25,535 nt of DNA. Origin: Haplomitrium mnioides. Its lineage: Eukaryota; Marchantiophyta; Haplomitriopsida; Calobryales. The notes beneath the pieces were generated by a model. It was not told where the DNA came from. It saw only the letters and a list, made by a program, of their open reading frames with translations, and ran no database searches. Below, piece after piece: positions 10,080 to 21,379 of this stretch; within the stretch, counting starts at the first letter, position 1; each line of letters starts with the position of its first letter. The translations under genes and the position numbers were made by a program. The stretch is from assembly GCA_049999725.1 (NCBI GenBank), contig JBNGIS010005266.1, positions 1-25,535 of the forward strand, read 5' to 3'.

Positions 10080-13000
10080 ATGGCGACCAAGACTGGAGGT
10101 GCAATATTTGGTGATGATGACTATCTTCCTCTGGAGAAGTTGGCGGTCATTTTGGATAGGAATGGTACCCATGAAGATGGAACCTTTACCATTTGCTTCT
10201 GGATATATCTTCTGAAGAGCAGCAGACCGGGTATAGCCGTTCAACAGGTACGAGCAATTCTTTTCTTGTTTGTTGGGATAGTGGAGAGTATGGGTTTGTC
10301 TGTCCTCCATCACTCAGCTGAAGTCATGTAGTAGTCGTGGAAATTTGAGAAGCTGCTCGTGAATTCGGGTTATCTGCTATGCTTCTGCTCACGTCCTTCA
10401 CTCTGGCCTTTAGTAACCAGTGATTAGAGTTATGAGCAGAGGGATAGCGAAGCTTCTTGCTTCTATTGTGAATTTTGAGACAGACTGCCAATATTTTTCT
10501 CGTCATATTTTACCAGGAACGGTATGATAACCACACTACCGTGCCATTCCTTGTAATCGATGGAGATCGGAAGCTGTCGTTACATGCCTTGCTTCCTGAC
10601 GAAGGCAAATCTAATGAAGCAAATGAACGAGAAGTGGTGGTTGCCGAACACAGTTGTCCTATGGAGAAATGGGTACATATTGGATGTGAGGTATGCTATC
10701 GATGCACATACATTTCCATCAAAATTCGTTTGAGGAGGGGGGGCGGGGGCTTTTACAATGTTGACTGTACAGCACGGGTACTGATGCTTTGAATTACTTT
10801 CCTAGAGATATTAGTTGGTTTAGTCTTCTGAAAGACACTATTGCTTAGTTTGCAAGACCATAGGAATTTTACCGGCCATTGCTACTTTGGCAGTGTTCAA
10901 AATTGGAGGGTATGAGTCATTTCCCCTGAAACAGGTTGGTGTAGATGTTCTGCGGCTTCACATGGATGGAGCAGTTGTTGGTGAAAGGCATATAACCTCA
11001 CATGCGGAAAGTGCTCTATCATGGGCTAGTTCGGTAAGATTATCTGGAGGGAGAGGTAAGGGTCATGCAGCATCTGTGCAAGGATATGCTCACTATGTGC
11101 GAGTTCTTCCACATCCAACTGTTACAAATCATTATGTGAAGGTGGGATGAGTTGTCAAAGTGCACAAAAAGTAGCATTGTGCTTTGATTTCCAAAGTGGC
11201 ACAGTATGTATCCTATGGGATATTCCTGCAATTTCTTATATGCTCACAGCATTGCTTTCTAGATGATAGATCTATGCTGTCCAGTAAATTGGTTATTCAT
11301 GTCCAATGCAGAATCCGCCTTTAGAACTGTTACTGGATGGTCCATCCGGAGCATCTGATGATCAGGAACTTGAAGAAGGAGGCGATGGTGTTTGGAGTGT
11401 GGTTGGTGGGAAGGTAAAACCACATGGTGGCTTTCAGCAGAGTTTTTGTCAAATTCATGATCCAGCTCCTTTTGACTTTTGTTTTCTTACAAGGGTGGAC
11501 AAATACTTCGAAAGCTTTTATATTGAACTTGGTGAGATGTATATGTATTCGTTCGCAGCGCAAATCTTCTTCAGTGGGGACCTCAAAGCAAGCATTTCTT
11601 TGCCATTTAATGGTGAAAAACATTTCTGTGCAGGCCTCTTGTAGACGCAACTTTGCCCTGGATGTTACCTTACTTGATGCACTCGGTCGCTCTATACATA
11701 AGGAGATGGAGGTATGATCTGCCTCGTTTGTGTTTTGTTTTTCAAGCTGACGTTTCCCTAATGTCTAGTTTCTGACTTGATTTACTCTTGATTTTCCCTC
11801 TGTTTCAGCTAGTTGCATTCCTCGTTTATGCGGATACTGGTCTTCCAGTTGAAAAACCAAAAGATGACGCTGAGGCACCTTTGTTAACAACCTTCGATGG
11901 TGTTGAGTTTCCATCGACTGAACGGCCTATAAAGCTCGTCCATGGTCGGGCATCGTTCAAATTGAAGATATCGCAGGTTCGAATTTCTCCTCTCAACTGA
12001 AGCCATGAATGCATCAAACTACAGTTGGTAATCATTTTATGGTTGGTTCACTCAATATTCATCACCGTTCCTCTCAGTCCTTGTGGTTTGGGACTTTAAT
12101 AATCAAACTCTATCCTAATCTATTTATAGAGCAAATTTGTTTCGAGTCTTTCTCTCTGCTTGGTGCTCAAGAATACATTCTATTTGGTTGGTTTGATTCA
12201 GGGTTTGTTGATTTGCTAATTTTCTGGACTTTTTCCAGCAGCCACCTGTCTTGGCTGAGCTATGAAGATGATTTTGTTTGCAGCTCTCGTCCAAGTGTGA
12301 CAACCGTCTGTTTAGAGTGTGCTTTGACTCTCCTAATACACCGAAGTATCCATTTCTGCGAGCTTTTTCACGGCCAATTCGATGTGTGTCTCGGAATAGA
12401 AATCACCGAACTCCTGTTGCACAATGGAAGCGACCCCACTTTATAACTTTCCCACTTGACGGGACTCTTTCAGCTGGTCCAGAAGAGACGATTACTGCAG
12501 AAACACCACACAGTAACGGTGACAGCCATTGCAACGGTTCCAGTGCTGCCCCTCCAGTGAATGGATCATGCTACACACATGTATCTACCCAACTCCAAAC
12601 AAAACGGTCACGCACTGGAAGTGATAAACCTGCTCAGGGATTTGCTAATGGCAGTCCATTTTCACATTGCGCACCCGACAACGTTAAGCCAGTTGTCGCT
12701 AGTAATGGTGATCTTCGGCATACTCTGCCCTCGGGAGTGCAAGTGCAGAGACCAATTCAGCCCTGTGCCTCCCTGGCAACTGGATATCATTGGCCAGGAA
12801 CTCCTACCAAAGCTCCTTGGCAACTCGATGCAGGAGCAGCCATCGACTTTGGCGGAAAGCAGGACCCTCTTCGAGAAGAAAATTACTGCGTGGACACTAC
12901 ATTTTCCGAGGCTGGCCAAACACAGAAGGAAAGCAGCTTGATGTCGGACTACCTGGTCTACAAATACTGCCTGGAAAGCATTCATCATCGGGCTGGGTTC

Positions 13001-14871
13001 CTAAAAACGTTGGTTTCAAGTAAAACTGAAGCTGAACTCACAGATTTTGCAGCACGAGTGTCACAATGCACAGGCTGTAGGCATAATGGGTAAGGTGCTA
13101 AAGCGCATGTGGTGATAAATTCGAACAAATGTTTCGTGAGATTCTGTTTTCTTGTGAGGGGCCTAGCATACCAAAAAGTAATCCTCTTCATATGGATGGT
13201 GAACTGGATCCAGGTACCAAATCTTGATTTCCAAACAGTTACTTCTTGATGGTCATGAGGTCTGGTTAAAACTCTCAAGGGAGCCGTATCCTGTATTGTG
13301 GGCCAACGTCGTCTACCACGTCGGAGTGAGCTTCATGAAGATCTCTGGATGTGTCAGGCGCTCTTTTTCTGCAAAGGTACATGCATTTCCTGCTCACAAG
13401 CCAGAACGCTGATAACACTTCAACTTTTACCACGTAGTCGCGTCATGAAGAGGGAGTCCCTTGTCTCAGATGCTTACTAGCAAGCAAGCTCACACATTTT
13501 TGCGTTTACGGAAAAGGCATCAAAGTGGGGTGAAAGGAGGTGTTAAATTCTAAGGATTGCGGAAGTTACTAGTGTTCATGAAAAAGCAGAGCTCATTGTA
13601 ACATGCTTGGGTGCAGGATAAGGAGTTTCTGAAACGGGTTGCAGGTTGTCGTGACTTCGTATCTAGGGAGGAGTTTGATCGTTTGTGGCAATGGCTATAT
13701 CCTGTCGCTTTATCCTTGTCATCGCCTCAGCTACGTAAAGCGTGGGAGAGCGAGGAACCTGAGTGGATCGAAGGCATGATCACCCAGGAAGAAGGGGAGG
13801 CTTTGTTAAGAGGGTCAGATGGAGAAGTCAAGCCAGGAACGTTTTTACTTCGATTTGCTGGTTCTCGCATGTGGCCTCATCCAGATGCGGGTGCTCTCGT
13901 TGTCAGTTATGTGGGGCATAACGCAAAGATCTTGCACAAACTGCTTTCACTTGACGAAAACTCTGGGTACGTACCACCTTCCGCAAGTGCTCTGAACAAG
14001 TTTTTAGCTGTAGAGTCATCAGAATTTTTTTTTCTGTACATGGTCTTGTACAAAGCCTTAAGTCCCCAAAATTTGAACAATTCTAAGCTCTCACAGCCAC
14101 TGACTTAGTTCTCGACTGAATTGCTGAAAAACAAGTTGCAGAAACTTTCTGAAAACCAAATTAAACTGGATGAAATCAGATCAAAGGTGACAGAGCAAAG
14201 GCTAGATCAGAGCATTAGCAATAAGGTACAGAATGGCAGAGCTTTTCTGGCTCCTACCCGTGCAACTGACATACCTCTCTGGTGCTCAAATTTAGCATGA
14301 GAAAGTAAAAGAAAATAGCGGTGGGAAAGACACACCTGGCAAATCCCTAATTTGCTCGACTGAGAGTTAATGGAAGAGATCACAAAGAAATGATGCAGAG
14401 AACTCAAAGAAGGATGCAGAGAGTTCCAGGAGGTCACCACTGTAAGGCGATCCTTGCATCCTTTGAGAAAAATGAAGCAACTGCTATCCACAACGTCAAA
14501 TGATAGATTTCTAGCTCTTAATTATCAGAATGTCCTGAAAATTCTGAATGTATTAAGTTGCAAATTTTTGGAAATACTTTTGAGCATACTGAAAGTTTGG
14601 GACTGATGGCAGGTTCAATACGAGCGAGAGGTCTTTATCTGAGCTACTCATGTCTCAACCAGAACTGTCACGGTTGTGCCCGTAAGTATTTCACATTTGA
14701 AGTTTTCTGCATACATGTATTGTATTTCTTTTGACTCACTGAACTTCAGACAATTACGCTAATACCTAAAGCGTGGTACTGAATTTACGTAAGGTGTCTA
14801 GAGAAAATAGAAATTTAACTATTTCCAAATGCAGGGTGCCAAAACCTCTCAAGGATAGTACTAGTAGTTGA
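10080..14871 (+). CDS. Plant STAT-like linker-SH2 domain protein, eleven exons
   Basis: Exons: 10080-10247, 10517-10690, 10935-11141, 11312-11413, 11634-11711, 11809-11976, 12284-13089, 13214-13376, 13617-13966, 14613-14681, 14835-14871. They sum to 2322 bp (773 residues plus stop); all junctions are GT/AG and phase-consistent. Residues 1 to about 190 resemble a concanavalin/laminin-G-like fold (DGTFTICFWIYL, KWVHIGCEV, LRLHMDG). About 218-345 is a beta-rich segment (ASCRRNFALDVTLLDA, GRASFKLKISQLSSKCDNR). 345-520 is a low-complexity linker. About 520-672 is a helical linker (YKYCLESI, LWQWLYPVA). 672-740 is an SH2 domain: EWIEGMIT, GTFLLRFAGS with Arg701 at the phosphotyrosine-binding position, and ALVVSYVG. 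This matches the plant SH2 proteins related to STATs (SHA/SHB in Arabidopsis), proposed signalling factors. The last tyrosine is Tyr720, inside the SH2 domain. The ATG is the first in its frame after the GA-rich leader. Confidence 0.92.
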
Positions 14872-14928
14872 ATGCTTTGGCGGTAGTGCATCAACAAAGT
14901 ACAATATGAGGATAAGTTGTGCGTGACT

Positions 14929-14955
14929 GGGTTGGGGGGAGGGGGGAAAGGGGGG
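14929..14955 (+). other. G-quadruplex-forming motif after the SH2 gene
   Basis: Four G-runs of 3, 6, 6 and 6 are separated by loops TT, A and AAA, which meets the usual G4 rule with very short loops. It begins 58 bp after the stop codon on the sense strand, so it probably lies in the 3' untranslated region. It could affect RNA 3'-end formation or stability. Confidence 0.85.
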
Positions 14956-15098
14956 AGTCAATCTCTTCAGAATGCCAACCTGTCCTATTGACGGATTAAG
15001 AGTGCGACAATTGTTGTGAGCACATTTTCCAGGCAGTTAAAATTTTGTGGTAACGTTCATATCAGTCTTCGTTTCTTTGTTGACCTTGGTATTTTACG

Positions 15099-17009
15099 AT
15101 GGTTCTTCTGTCAGCAGCATCTGCATCTTTCTCACAAGACCTACCAAAATCTTTCATTGCAGAACTCTCAACTATGCAGGTGAGTGTAGCATGTCATACA
15201 ACGAGTACTTTATGGTACGTGTGTCTAAGACACCAATACTTACCACAGTTATCGGTGGGAAGGTGGCTGACTGAGGGCCATGCAATGTACAGTATCTGCA
15301 TCCTCTAAATTGGCCAGTGTTTGGAGGTTCTAGGAAGGTATGAGAGCTTGGCTAAAACTTAAACAAGGCTGACGTTTAATTGCTTTGAATTTCATCAATG
15401 TCCCTCAAGCCATGCATACAGTCATGTGTGGACTATGCACAAAAGTTGTTTAAAGTTTTCTTTGCTAGTATCCAAATACGAAGATGTGGATGTTGTGTCA
15501 GGAAAACCCTAAACCTTTCTATTAAATCCTGGCAAATTATGCTTTTGTATGACCAGGAATGCAAGTTCATGCATTCTTATAAATGGCCCTAAAGTAAAGC
15601 AGTATCCATTTATTTATTTATTTATGGCATTCACAGTGCGTGAATAGACTCTTGAGAGTCTACTTTTTAAAATTGTCAGGTTTGAGACAAATCCTTCTTC
15701 ACGGTAACAGTGCTCACTTGGGCACCCGGGAGCCATCTCCATTCTGGAAGAGCTGGTTATAGACTCTTTTTTTGCTGAGAGCTACTGTACGTATCTTGCT
15801 TACCCTGCAAATCTTATTTCAAGCAGTTCTCTGCAAAATGGCTGCAAGTACCAGATGTCCCAGGAGCCATGGTGCACATGACCATCGGACACTAATTAAA
15901 AGTTTAGAGCTCCTTTGTGGTCCTTCACCAAGCCTTGGACATGAAGCTCAGACACAGACAAGAGGAAAGTGGAACTGTAGCACATGCTCTTGTATTGTGA
16001 GCAAGGAAAATTGAATCCAAAACTGGGAAGCAGTACATCTAAACTCATCATGTGTAAAAGTCAAAATGATTACGTGCTTGATAGTTGTGCTGCGTATAGG
16101 TTTTGCCTACAGTATTGCGACTTCCAATTGTTTGTTTTTGTGGTTTCTTTTACTCTCCACATCTTCATGACTGTTTTCCAGTGACTTGAATGGATGTGCT
16201 TCATGTGTTATGTTAGGGTGCAGAAGGTGCCTATCACTAACCTTTTACTAGACCTCTCTCGGAATTTTTCTCTTGGATTTCTGCTTCACAAGATCAAACT
16301 AACGTCCAATGAATGATGTTGCAAGTTGATGCTTGAGAGTGCTCAGATTTTGATTAGTTTCGATGTGCTGGGCCACATCATGACTGAGTTTTCTGTTTAC
16401 TTCTGGGAAGTGGCTGAAACTCATTACGAAAATTGATCTGAACCTGCTGTCCGGAGCTGATGAAACCAGCAGGAAGTTATGGCAGCTTGTCACTGCTACG
16501 CATGATAAGGCAATTTGGTTTGAAACTGTGTCTGACACCTCATTGTGAAGGCTACACTCTCCACCTTTGTGGTACTAGTGATGTGTAGTTTTTGCTAGAC
16601 TATTGCAACTTTTCAAACAGAAAAGCTTGTGGCTTGTTTTACTATCCACAACATTTTCTATTGCATGTTGTTTGGAAATCTTATCTGTACTCTTGTCTGT
16701 GCAGCAAATTGCTTAGGCAATGATGTGGCACTGCATTGGAAAATTCTGAGATTTGGAGTTGATGCGCTACTGAATCTCATTAATTGGGATGCCAAACATT
16801 TGGATATTTTGATACTGATGAGAACTCCAGCAGGTCTGAAAAGTGAGTGAGGACGTCTCTGTTTTCGTGACTTTTATGTATTGGCAGCTGAAAGTTTAGA
16901 CTACCGAGCTGCTCCTGCTGTTACAAAGATACTTGACATTGGCCAACAGGAGGACTCGCTCAGTAAAAGAGACCCTGTTGGTCATGGACCAGCTTTGTAC
17001 AAAGAATAG
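15099..17009 (+). other. Unassigned coding-like segments with splice-like borders
   Basis: Several short open blocks here have splice-like ends. 15099-15179 starts with ATG, reads LPKSFIAELSTMQ and ends at gtgagt. 15293-15337 lies between CAG and gtatga and reads YLHPLNWPVFGGSRK. About 15680-15756 contains HGNSAHLGTREPSPFW. About 16400-16545 contains KLITKIDLNLLSGADE. About 16708-16841 begins after tgtgcag and contains LRFGVDALLNLINWDAK. About 16886-17009 contains RAAPAVTKILDIGQQ and ends with TAG. I could not join them into one frame and recognise no family. The block near 16400 lies within the inverted duplication. It could be an unknown gene, a decayed gene or chance. The rest of the interval is non-coding as far as I can see. 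Confidence 0.3.
16120..16660 (-). repeat. Copy 2 of the inverted long duplication
   Basis: Read on the minus strand, this segment aligns by eye with 6440-6880 in WDR83 intron 5. Anchors include TGTGTCTGACACC (16527-16539), the complement of the ATTGATCTGAACCTGCTGTC block (near 16432-16451), and TGTGCTTCATGTGTTAT (16195-16211), which is the exact complement of 6788-6804. The first block also occurs again at 16082-16169, so this copy shows a repeated terminal block as well. It keeps an open frame where copy 1 is shortened and interrupted. Confidence 0.75.
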
Positions 17010-18513
17010 ATCTAATACGACAATGTAGGAGGCGATTAGGACGGCACTGGATTCACATACTTTTCTTCTATAATGTGGAACTGGACAGTCACCAGCAAAA
17101 AGAGGCGCAAAACTATTTTATTCTAGAATGGGCGTATCTGTGCTTGGAAAAATTCTTCTCACCCACTTCTGTATCTACTACACCAGATGGGATTGCGAGT
17201 GCAGTTTGTCTACTTGGAATTGCGAAAAAAAACTTAATTGTTGATTGATATCTATTTTCGACATTTTGCAATTGATCCATTCATTTGCGGCTTTGCAAAG
17301 CTTGCATCTCACCGATTCTGCCATTTATATCATCCACGGATAGGAAACCCAACCCCAGGCTACAGAAGCGGCTGCCTTTCAAATTTCTCAACTTCAAAAA
17401 ACAGGGCAACGTAACAAGGCACAATTCTTATGGGTTCAATTCTTATGGACTTTCGTTGTGCAGAAACAATGTAAAGTTATTCCAACTGATCTCAGAGGTC
17501 TAAACCCATAACATTCCGATTTTCAGTACTGATACTTCATACTAGGACAATGAATCTACCTTGGCATTTCTCAGTAATTACAATACAAAGAGTTCCCAAA
17601 AGGAAATTGTACAATTATCGAGCCTAAACCTTTTCCATTGCTAGATGAGTGGCAAGACATTTCCATGGGGGACACAGCTCACTCAAAGTCTTGTTTTTAA
17701 AACTAACAAATAACACCAGTAAATACTCCCCAACTTCACTTTTGTCCAGGAGACACTTTTCTCAACACACCATATAGACAGAACTTACACAGGCTTCAAC
17801 TCTATAATCAATGTAACTCCCGATGAATCACTGACATCAGATTCTGGGTGCAAAGCTGCAACAAAAGTAACCCCTCAGGCCCCGCCCAAAACAGGAAGTT
17901 AGTTCCTATCCTACGCTCAGGATGCATAAAACTTCACCAATGCAGAAACTGACAACACCAAACAGAAATGCAAAAAATATGTGCACCTCCACATTTTAAT
18001 AAAATGCTTCCACTATTCTGCATGTATTCATTAACCAGAAAGATTCAATCCCCGTTTAACATAAATTGTAAGAAAAACAACACGAATTCTATATCCCACC
18101 TTCATGACGCCCTTTGCTGAAGAACAACAGAGCTGTCTTCACCATAAAAGAAAAACTACTTCAAGAAAGTTGTAAATGTCAAGAATTACATAGCCAACAT
18201 GCCCAAGCTGTACAGATGGCAACCACCATGTACTGTCAGATCTTTGTTTGGATGGGTTTGCCTCATACTTTTCCAACCCAACAAAAAAATCTGGTTGGTT
18301 TCTAAAAACAGCCAACGCAAGCCACCCTGAATTGTCTACTGAGGTAGAGTCTTCTCTGTGGTGCCTTAAATTAACTCTACTAGAAACCTACTCCCCCAAT
18401 ATAACACACTTTCCAGAGACCTGAATCCACAACTCACAGTAGTGTCCAGGCCAGGCAAAACTTCACTGCCTCTACATTCGGCAGACAGAAGCTACACAGT
18501 AAAGAGGCCTCAC
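17010..18513. other. Intergenic, no recognised gene
   Basis: No domain or convincing splice chain was found. One reverse-strand block near 18140-18212 reads QLGHVGYVILDIYNFLE after a CAG, and could be an exon of whatever is encoded at 18514-18727, but it is too short to support. The rest is ordinary AT-rich sequence. Confidence 0.4.
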
Positions 18514-18727
18514 CTTCGTTAGATCAGGAAACCGTAGCATCATCAAGGTCAACAGTTTCTCAATGGGACCAAAGCATCCATTTGGAAAACTTTCTAAAGT
18601 GAACAATTTCAAAACCTCCAAGCAACTACATTTGACCTTGGAAAACGGAGTCCCCTCAACAGCTATAGCTACTACCACAGGCAGCACATGAATTTCGATA
18701 GATTTCAGAAAGGACAGAAGATCAACT
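18514..18727 (-). other. Candidate internal exon of an unidentified minus-strand gene
   Basis: A 71-codon open block on the minus strand starts after ...GAAG at 18728 and ends with AAG before gtgagg, a good donor. It is leucine-rich and helical-looking (VDLLSFLKSI, VKCSCLEVLKLFTLESF, EKLLTLMMLRFPDLTK), as in HEAT/ARM-type repeats. Its relation to the small gene at 19003-19476 is unclear. The family is not recognised. Confidence 0.35.
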
Positions 18728-19002
18728 CTTCAGGCAGTATATATAAAAGGCTGTGATGATGGAAATGTCATCTGACTTAAAGCAAAGATGACCTACCAGT
18801 ATGTAAAACTGGAAATTAGATGCTTTGCATTACAGGGCAGATCAGACATGCGCAAGAGTTCGAGAGGCCACGAAGTTTGAGTTCAGGAGTCAACCTCAAT
18901 ACCACAAATAGCACAAATCTCAAAGACTGTTTCTCGACAAAGACCATGGATACCACAAGGCCATTAGGAAACTCACGAAAATTGATGCAGCCTACTCACC
19001 GC

Positions 19003-19476
19003 TCAAGGACCCGACATAAAACAATCCATGGAATGAGTACCTTTGTCAACAGCTTGCGATGAAGGCCAACCCGTGGGCATAACCATGGCCATGACCTCAT
19101 TCTCAGTCGGCCTCTCCAGCATAGGCCCGTGCCGTTCCACCTTGGAGATTTGATCCGGATGAATCCAATAGGATCCGCCAGGAAAGAAGGGCAGCCAATC
19201 GGGAGCAGCTCTCTCAATTCGGAATTCCCGTAAAACATCTTCCAAGCACGAGGTGGCACCAGGCTCAGCTCTCTCAACTCGAATCTCTCGGACAATATCC
19301 TCCACAACAGAATCATTCTCGCCATCCACGGTCTCTTCCCAAGAAGGCCCCGAGCACCATCTTCTCTGACTACCCAGAGAGCCACCAAGTCCTCGACTAC
19401 ACCACGCAGATGTGATTGAAGGCATACTCCATCGCTGACGCAAAACCGTAACCAACCCCTTCGATCGAGCTGCCAT
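19003..19476 (-). CDS. Small plant protein of unknown function, probably mitochondrial
   Basis: The frame gives 157 residues from the ATG at 19476; it is open further upstream, but this is the first ATG. The N-terminus is rich in Arg, Ser and Ala and poor in acid (MAARSKGLVTVLRQRW, then SRGLGGSLGSQRRW), as in mitochondrial presequences. Acidic helical segments follow, then APDWLPFFPGGSYWIHP (residues 91-107) and PTGWPSS (134-140). I recall similar PDWLPFxPGxSYW and GWPSS motifs in conserved small plant proteins of unknown function, but cannot confirm it here. Residues 57-72 (VVEDIVREIRVERAEP) and 77-92 (CLEDVLREFRIERAAP) are an internal duplication with 20-residue period. A possible donor after AAAG at 19041 (gtactc) could replace the last residues by another exon; if unused, the protein ends at 19003. 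Confidence 0.68.
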   Translation of the reverse strand: MAARSKGLVTVLRQRWSMPSITSAWCSRGLGGSLGSQRRWCSGPSWEETVDGENDSVVEDIVREIRVERAEPGATSCLEDVLREFRIERAAPDWLPFFPGGSYWIHPDQISKVERHGPMLERPTENEVMAMVMPTGWPSSQAVDKGTHSMDCFMSGP

Positions 19477-19557
19477 CAATCTCTCCCTGATCTCTGCAGC
19501 ACCTGCTATCTCATCCAAGAATGCCCTTCCCTTCCCTGAACTTGGAAGGTAATCCAA

Positions 19558-20878
19558 TCAGAGCAGCTTCTCCTCTTCCTCTACAAACCTACAAATCAAA
19601 TTTCGGCATTTATTCACAACGCTCAACCCTAAAATTCCACTTCCACTACTAAGTTCTTAGCAAATACATTAAAGTTTTTAATTGACATTCTACCCTACTA
19701 GTAAATCCTAAGTTACATCAGCAGTTGTGTTAGGATTTACATTAGTCAAAATAAGTCTACTAAATGAATCATACTAGTAAATTTATTTTGTTTGGAATTA
19801 GTATTGTCAAAGTAAGTGGAGATTAATCATACTTGTACACGACTTCTCTATGAACTTCCAATAACAAATGATAGATTGGTAGATGGATTTGCTCAAACTA
19901 CTTTGTAGGCAATTTTTTTTTAGAAGAAGTTGCAAAGACTTGGAAGAGATATCAAATTGAAAGAGCACAATTTGCGTTTGTTGCTTCTATTTTTTCTTAA
20001 CATGAGTTCAAAACCGTAGTGATATCAAGATTTCATGCTCTAAATTCTCTAAAAATAACGAGAGATCATCTTGTAGAATTGAAACAACTTGGAATAGAAT
20101 TGCATAATACAATTATAGAATTGCAATAATACTATTATAGAAATTATAGACATATGAGAAGAAGAAGCAATAAATCCATTTATTCGGAGATTGAAGCCTC
20201 ATAATAAGATGGAAGTAACAATGAGAAAGCTTGGTTACCTAGAAGAAATTAGCATGGCTGAGCAGTACAATTCATTGCTCTCTACTACAAAAGTCAAACC
20301 ACGTACTAAACTAGTTTTATCGATTGTATATGTACTAGCAAATGAGCTCGTAACTATGGAGATTGATTCGATGCAATGATATACACTTACTAATGTTGAA
20401 CGTGAAACGCTTGATACCAAAGTTGAGGATGTCACACCATTCCAAGTTTTAGAGGTACATTTTAAGGTTTTGAGTTATTTTGCCTTTTTGTGTATATATG
20501 ACTTTGTATTTTCATCAAAAGACTATCTTTTGATGTAGCATGAACTAAAGAAGAGTTGATGAGCTGCAATTATTGAACAAATAATCAAGATCAAGATAAG
20601 ATTAAGAAATGTAGAGTAGTTTTATTCCTAGCTGAAGTGAACTATGCTATATACGGCACAATAATGGAAACAGTCTCTATATTGATCTAAGAATAGCATA
20701 CTTTGAAGCTCAGCTTTGTTATATAAGTAGAGGTAGAAGTTTGTTATGAAAATATGATTCAATATGACTACAAAAAAAAACTCTTTCTCAGTGTTTGTGA
20801 GGAGCTGAAGAGACATTTGCACAACATAGCAAGGTTGATTTCCTTTAGAATTGCATAAATTGTTGAAATTGAAGAGAG
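19558..20878. other. AT-rich intergenic stretch, no recognised gene
   Basis: It should contain the promoter of the small minus-strand gene. 19690-19830 carries imperfect direct repeats of ACTAGTAAAT. 20070-20150 carries repeated TAGAATTG / ATTATAGAA words able to form weak hairpins. Forward segments near 19950-20460 are partly open, but frames change and stops intervene; they match nothing I know and may be old transposon debris. Confidence 0.45.
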
Positions 20879-21357
20879 TGTAACACTACACACTCACACA
20901 TTACACATACAAGTTACCACAAGTACAACACATATAAGTTAACACAAGAGTAGCGCATAAAATACTTCAAAACCCCACAAGATAAGAGATACCCAACAAG
21001 GCACTCTTCTTTCTTTATATACTGAATAGAAAGCAACTCACTTACATAGGTGGAGGAAACTCATTGGTTCATTTTCTATTCTCTTCTAATTAGACTACCA
21101 TTTTCTCTCACTTTGATTGGACCATCCTTTACTCTTATTCTGCTTTTGTCACGTGTCATTATCCTCTTCTAAAGTAATCTTTCTAGACTTTCTCTTTCAC
21201 TTTAATTCGTTGACTTTCTCTCCTTTTGCCATATGTCGTTCTCTCTAAAATAGCCATGGCTTTTTAATACTCCAACTTAGTAGTAGTGACTTTCTAAACA
21301 TAGTTTATTATATACCTTACTCCATTTTTAGTTATTTCTTGCTAAAGTTAATACACA
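20879..21357 (-). repeat. 3' LTR of the chromovirus
   Basis: Plus-strand ends are TG (20879) and CA (21356-21357), i.e. a TG...CA LTR on either strand. It aligns along its length with 24378-24923 but with many substitutions and indels. A TATATAAAG-type TATA box lies at about 21013-21021 (minus strand). A CACGTG G-box lies at 21150-21155. Confidence 0.88.
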
Positions 21358-21376
21358 TTGGAGTCCTCCTCTCTTT
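21358..21376 (-). other. Polypurine tract
   Basis: Directly inside the 3' LTR the minus strand reads AAAGAGAGGAGGACTCCAA, a purine-rich run that primes plus-strand DNA synthesis in LTR elements. It ends against the LTR's TGTG start. Confidence 0.8.
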
Positions 21377-21379
21377 AAA

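Noticed and set aside
10733-10750. G-rich run in SH2-gene intron 2 as a second G-quadruplex
   Set aside because: Only two or three separable G-runs, so it does not meet the four-run rule.
11033-11142. Donor-like gtaag at 11034 as the end of SH2-gene exon 3
   Set aside because: The frame continues open with GYAHYVRVLPHP, expected of the family, to the donor at 11142, and no acceptor in between leaves a realistic intron.
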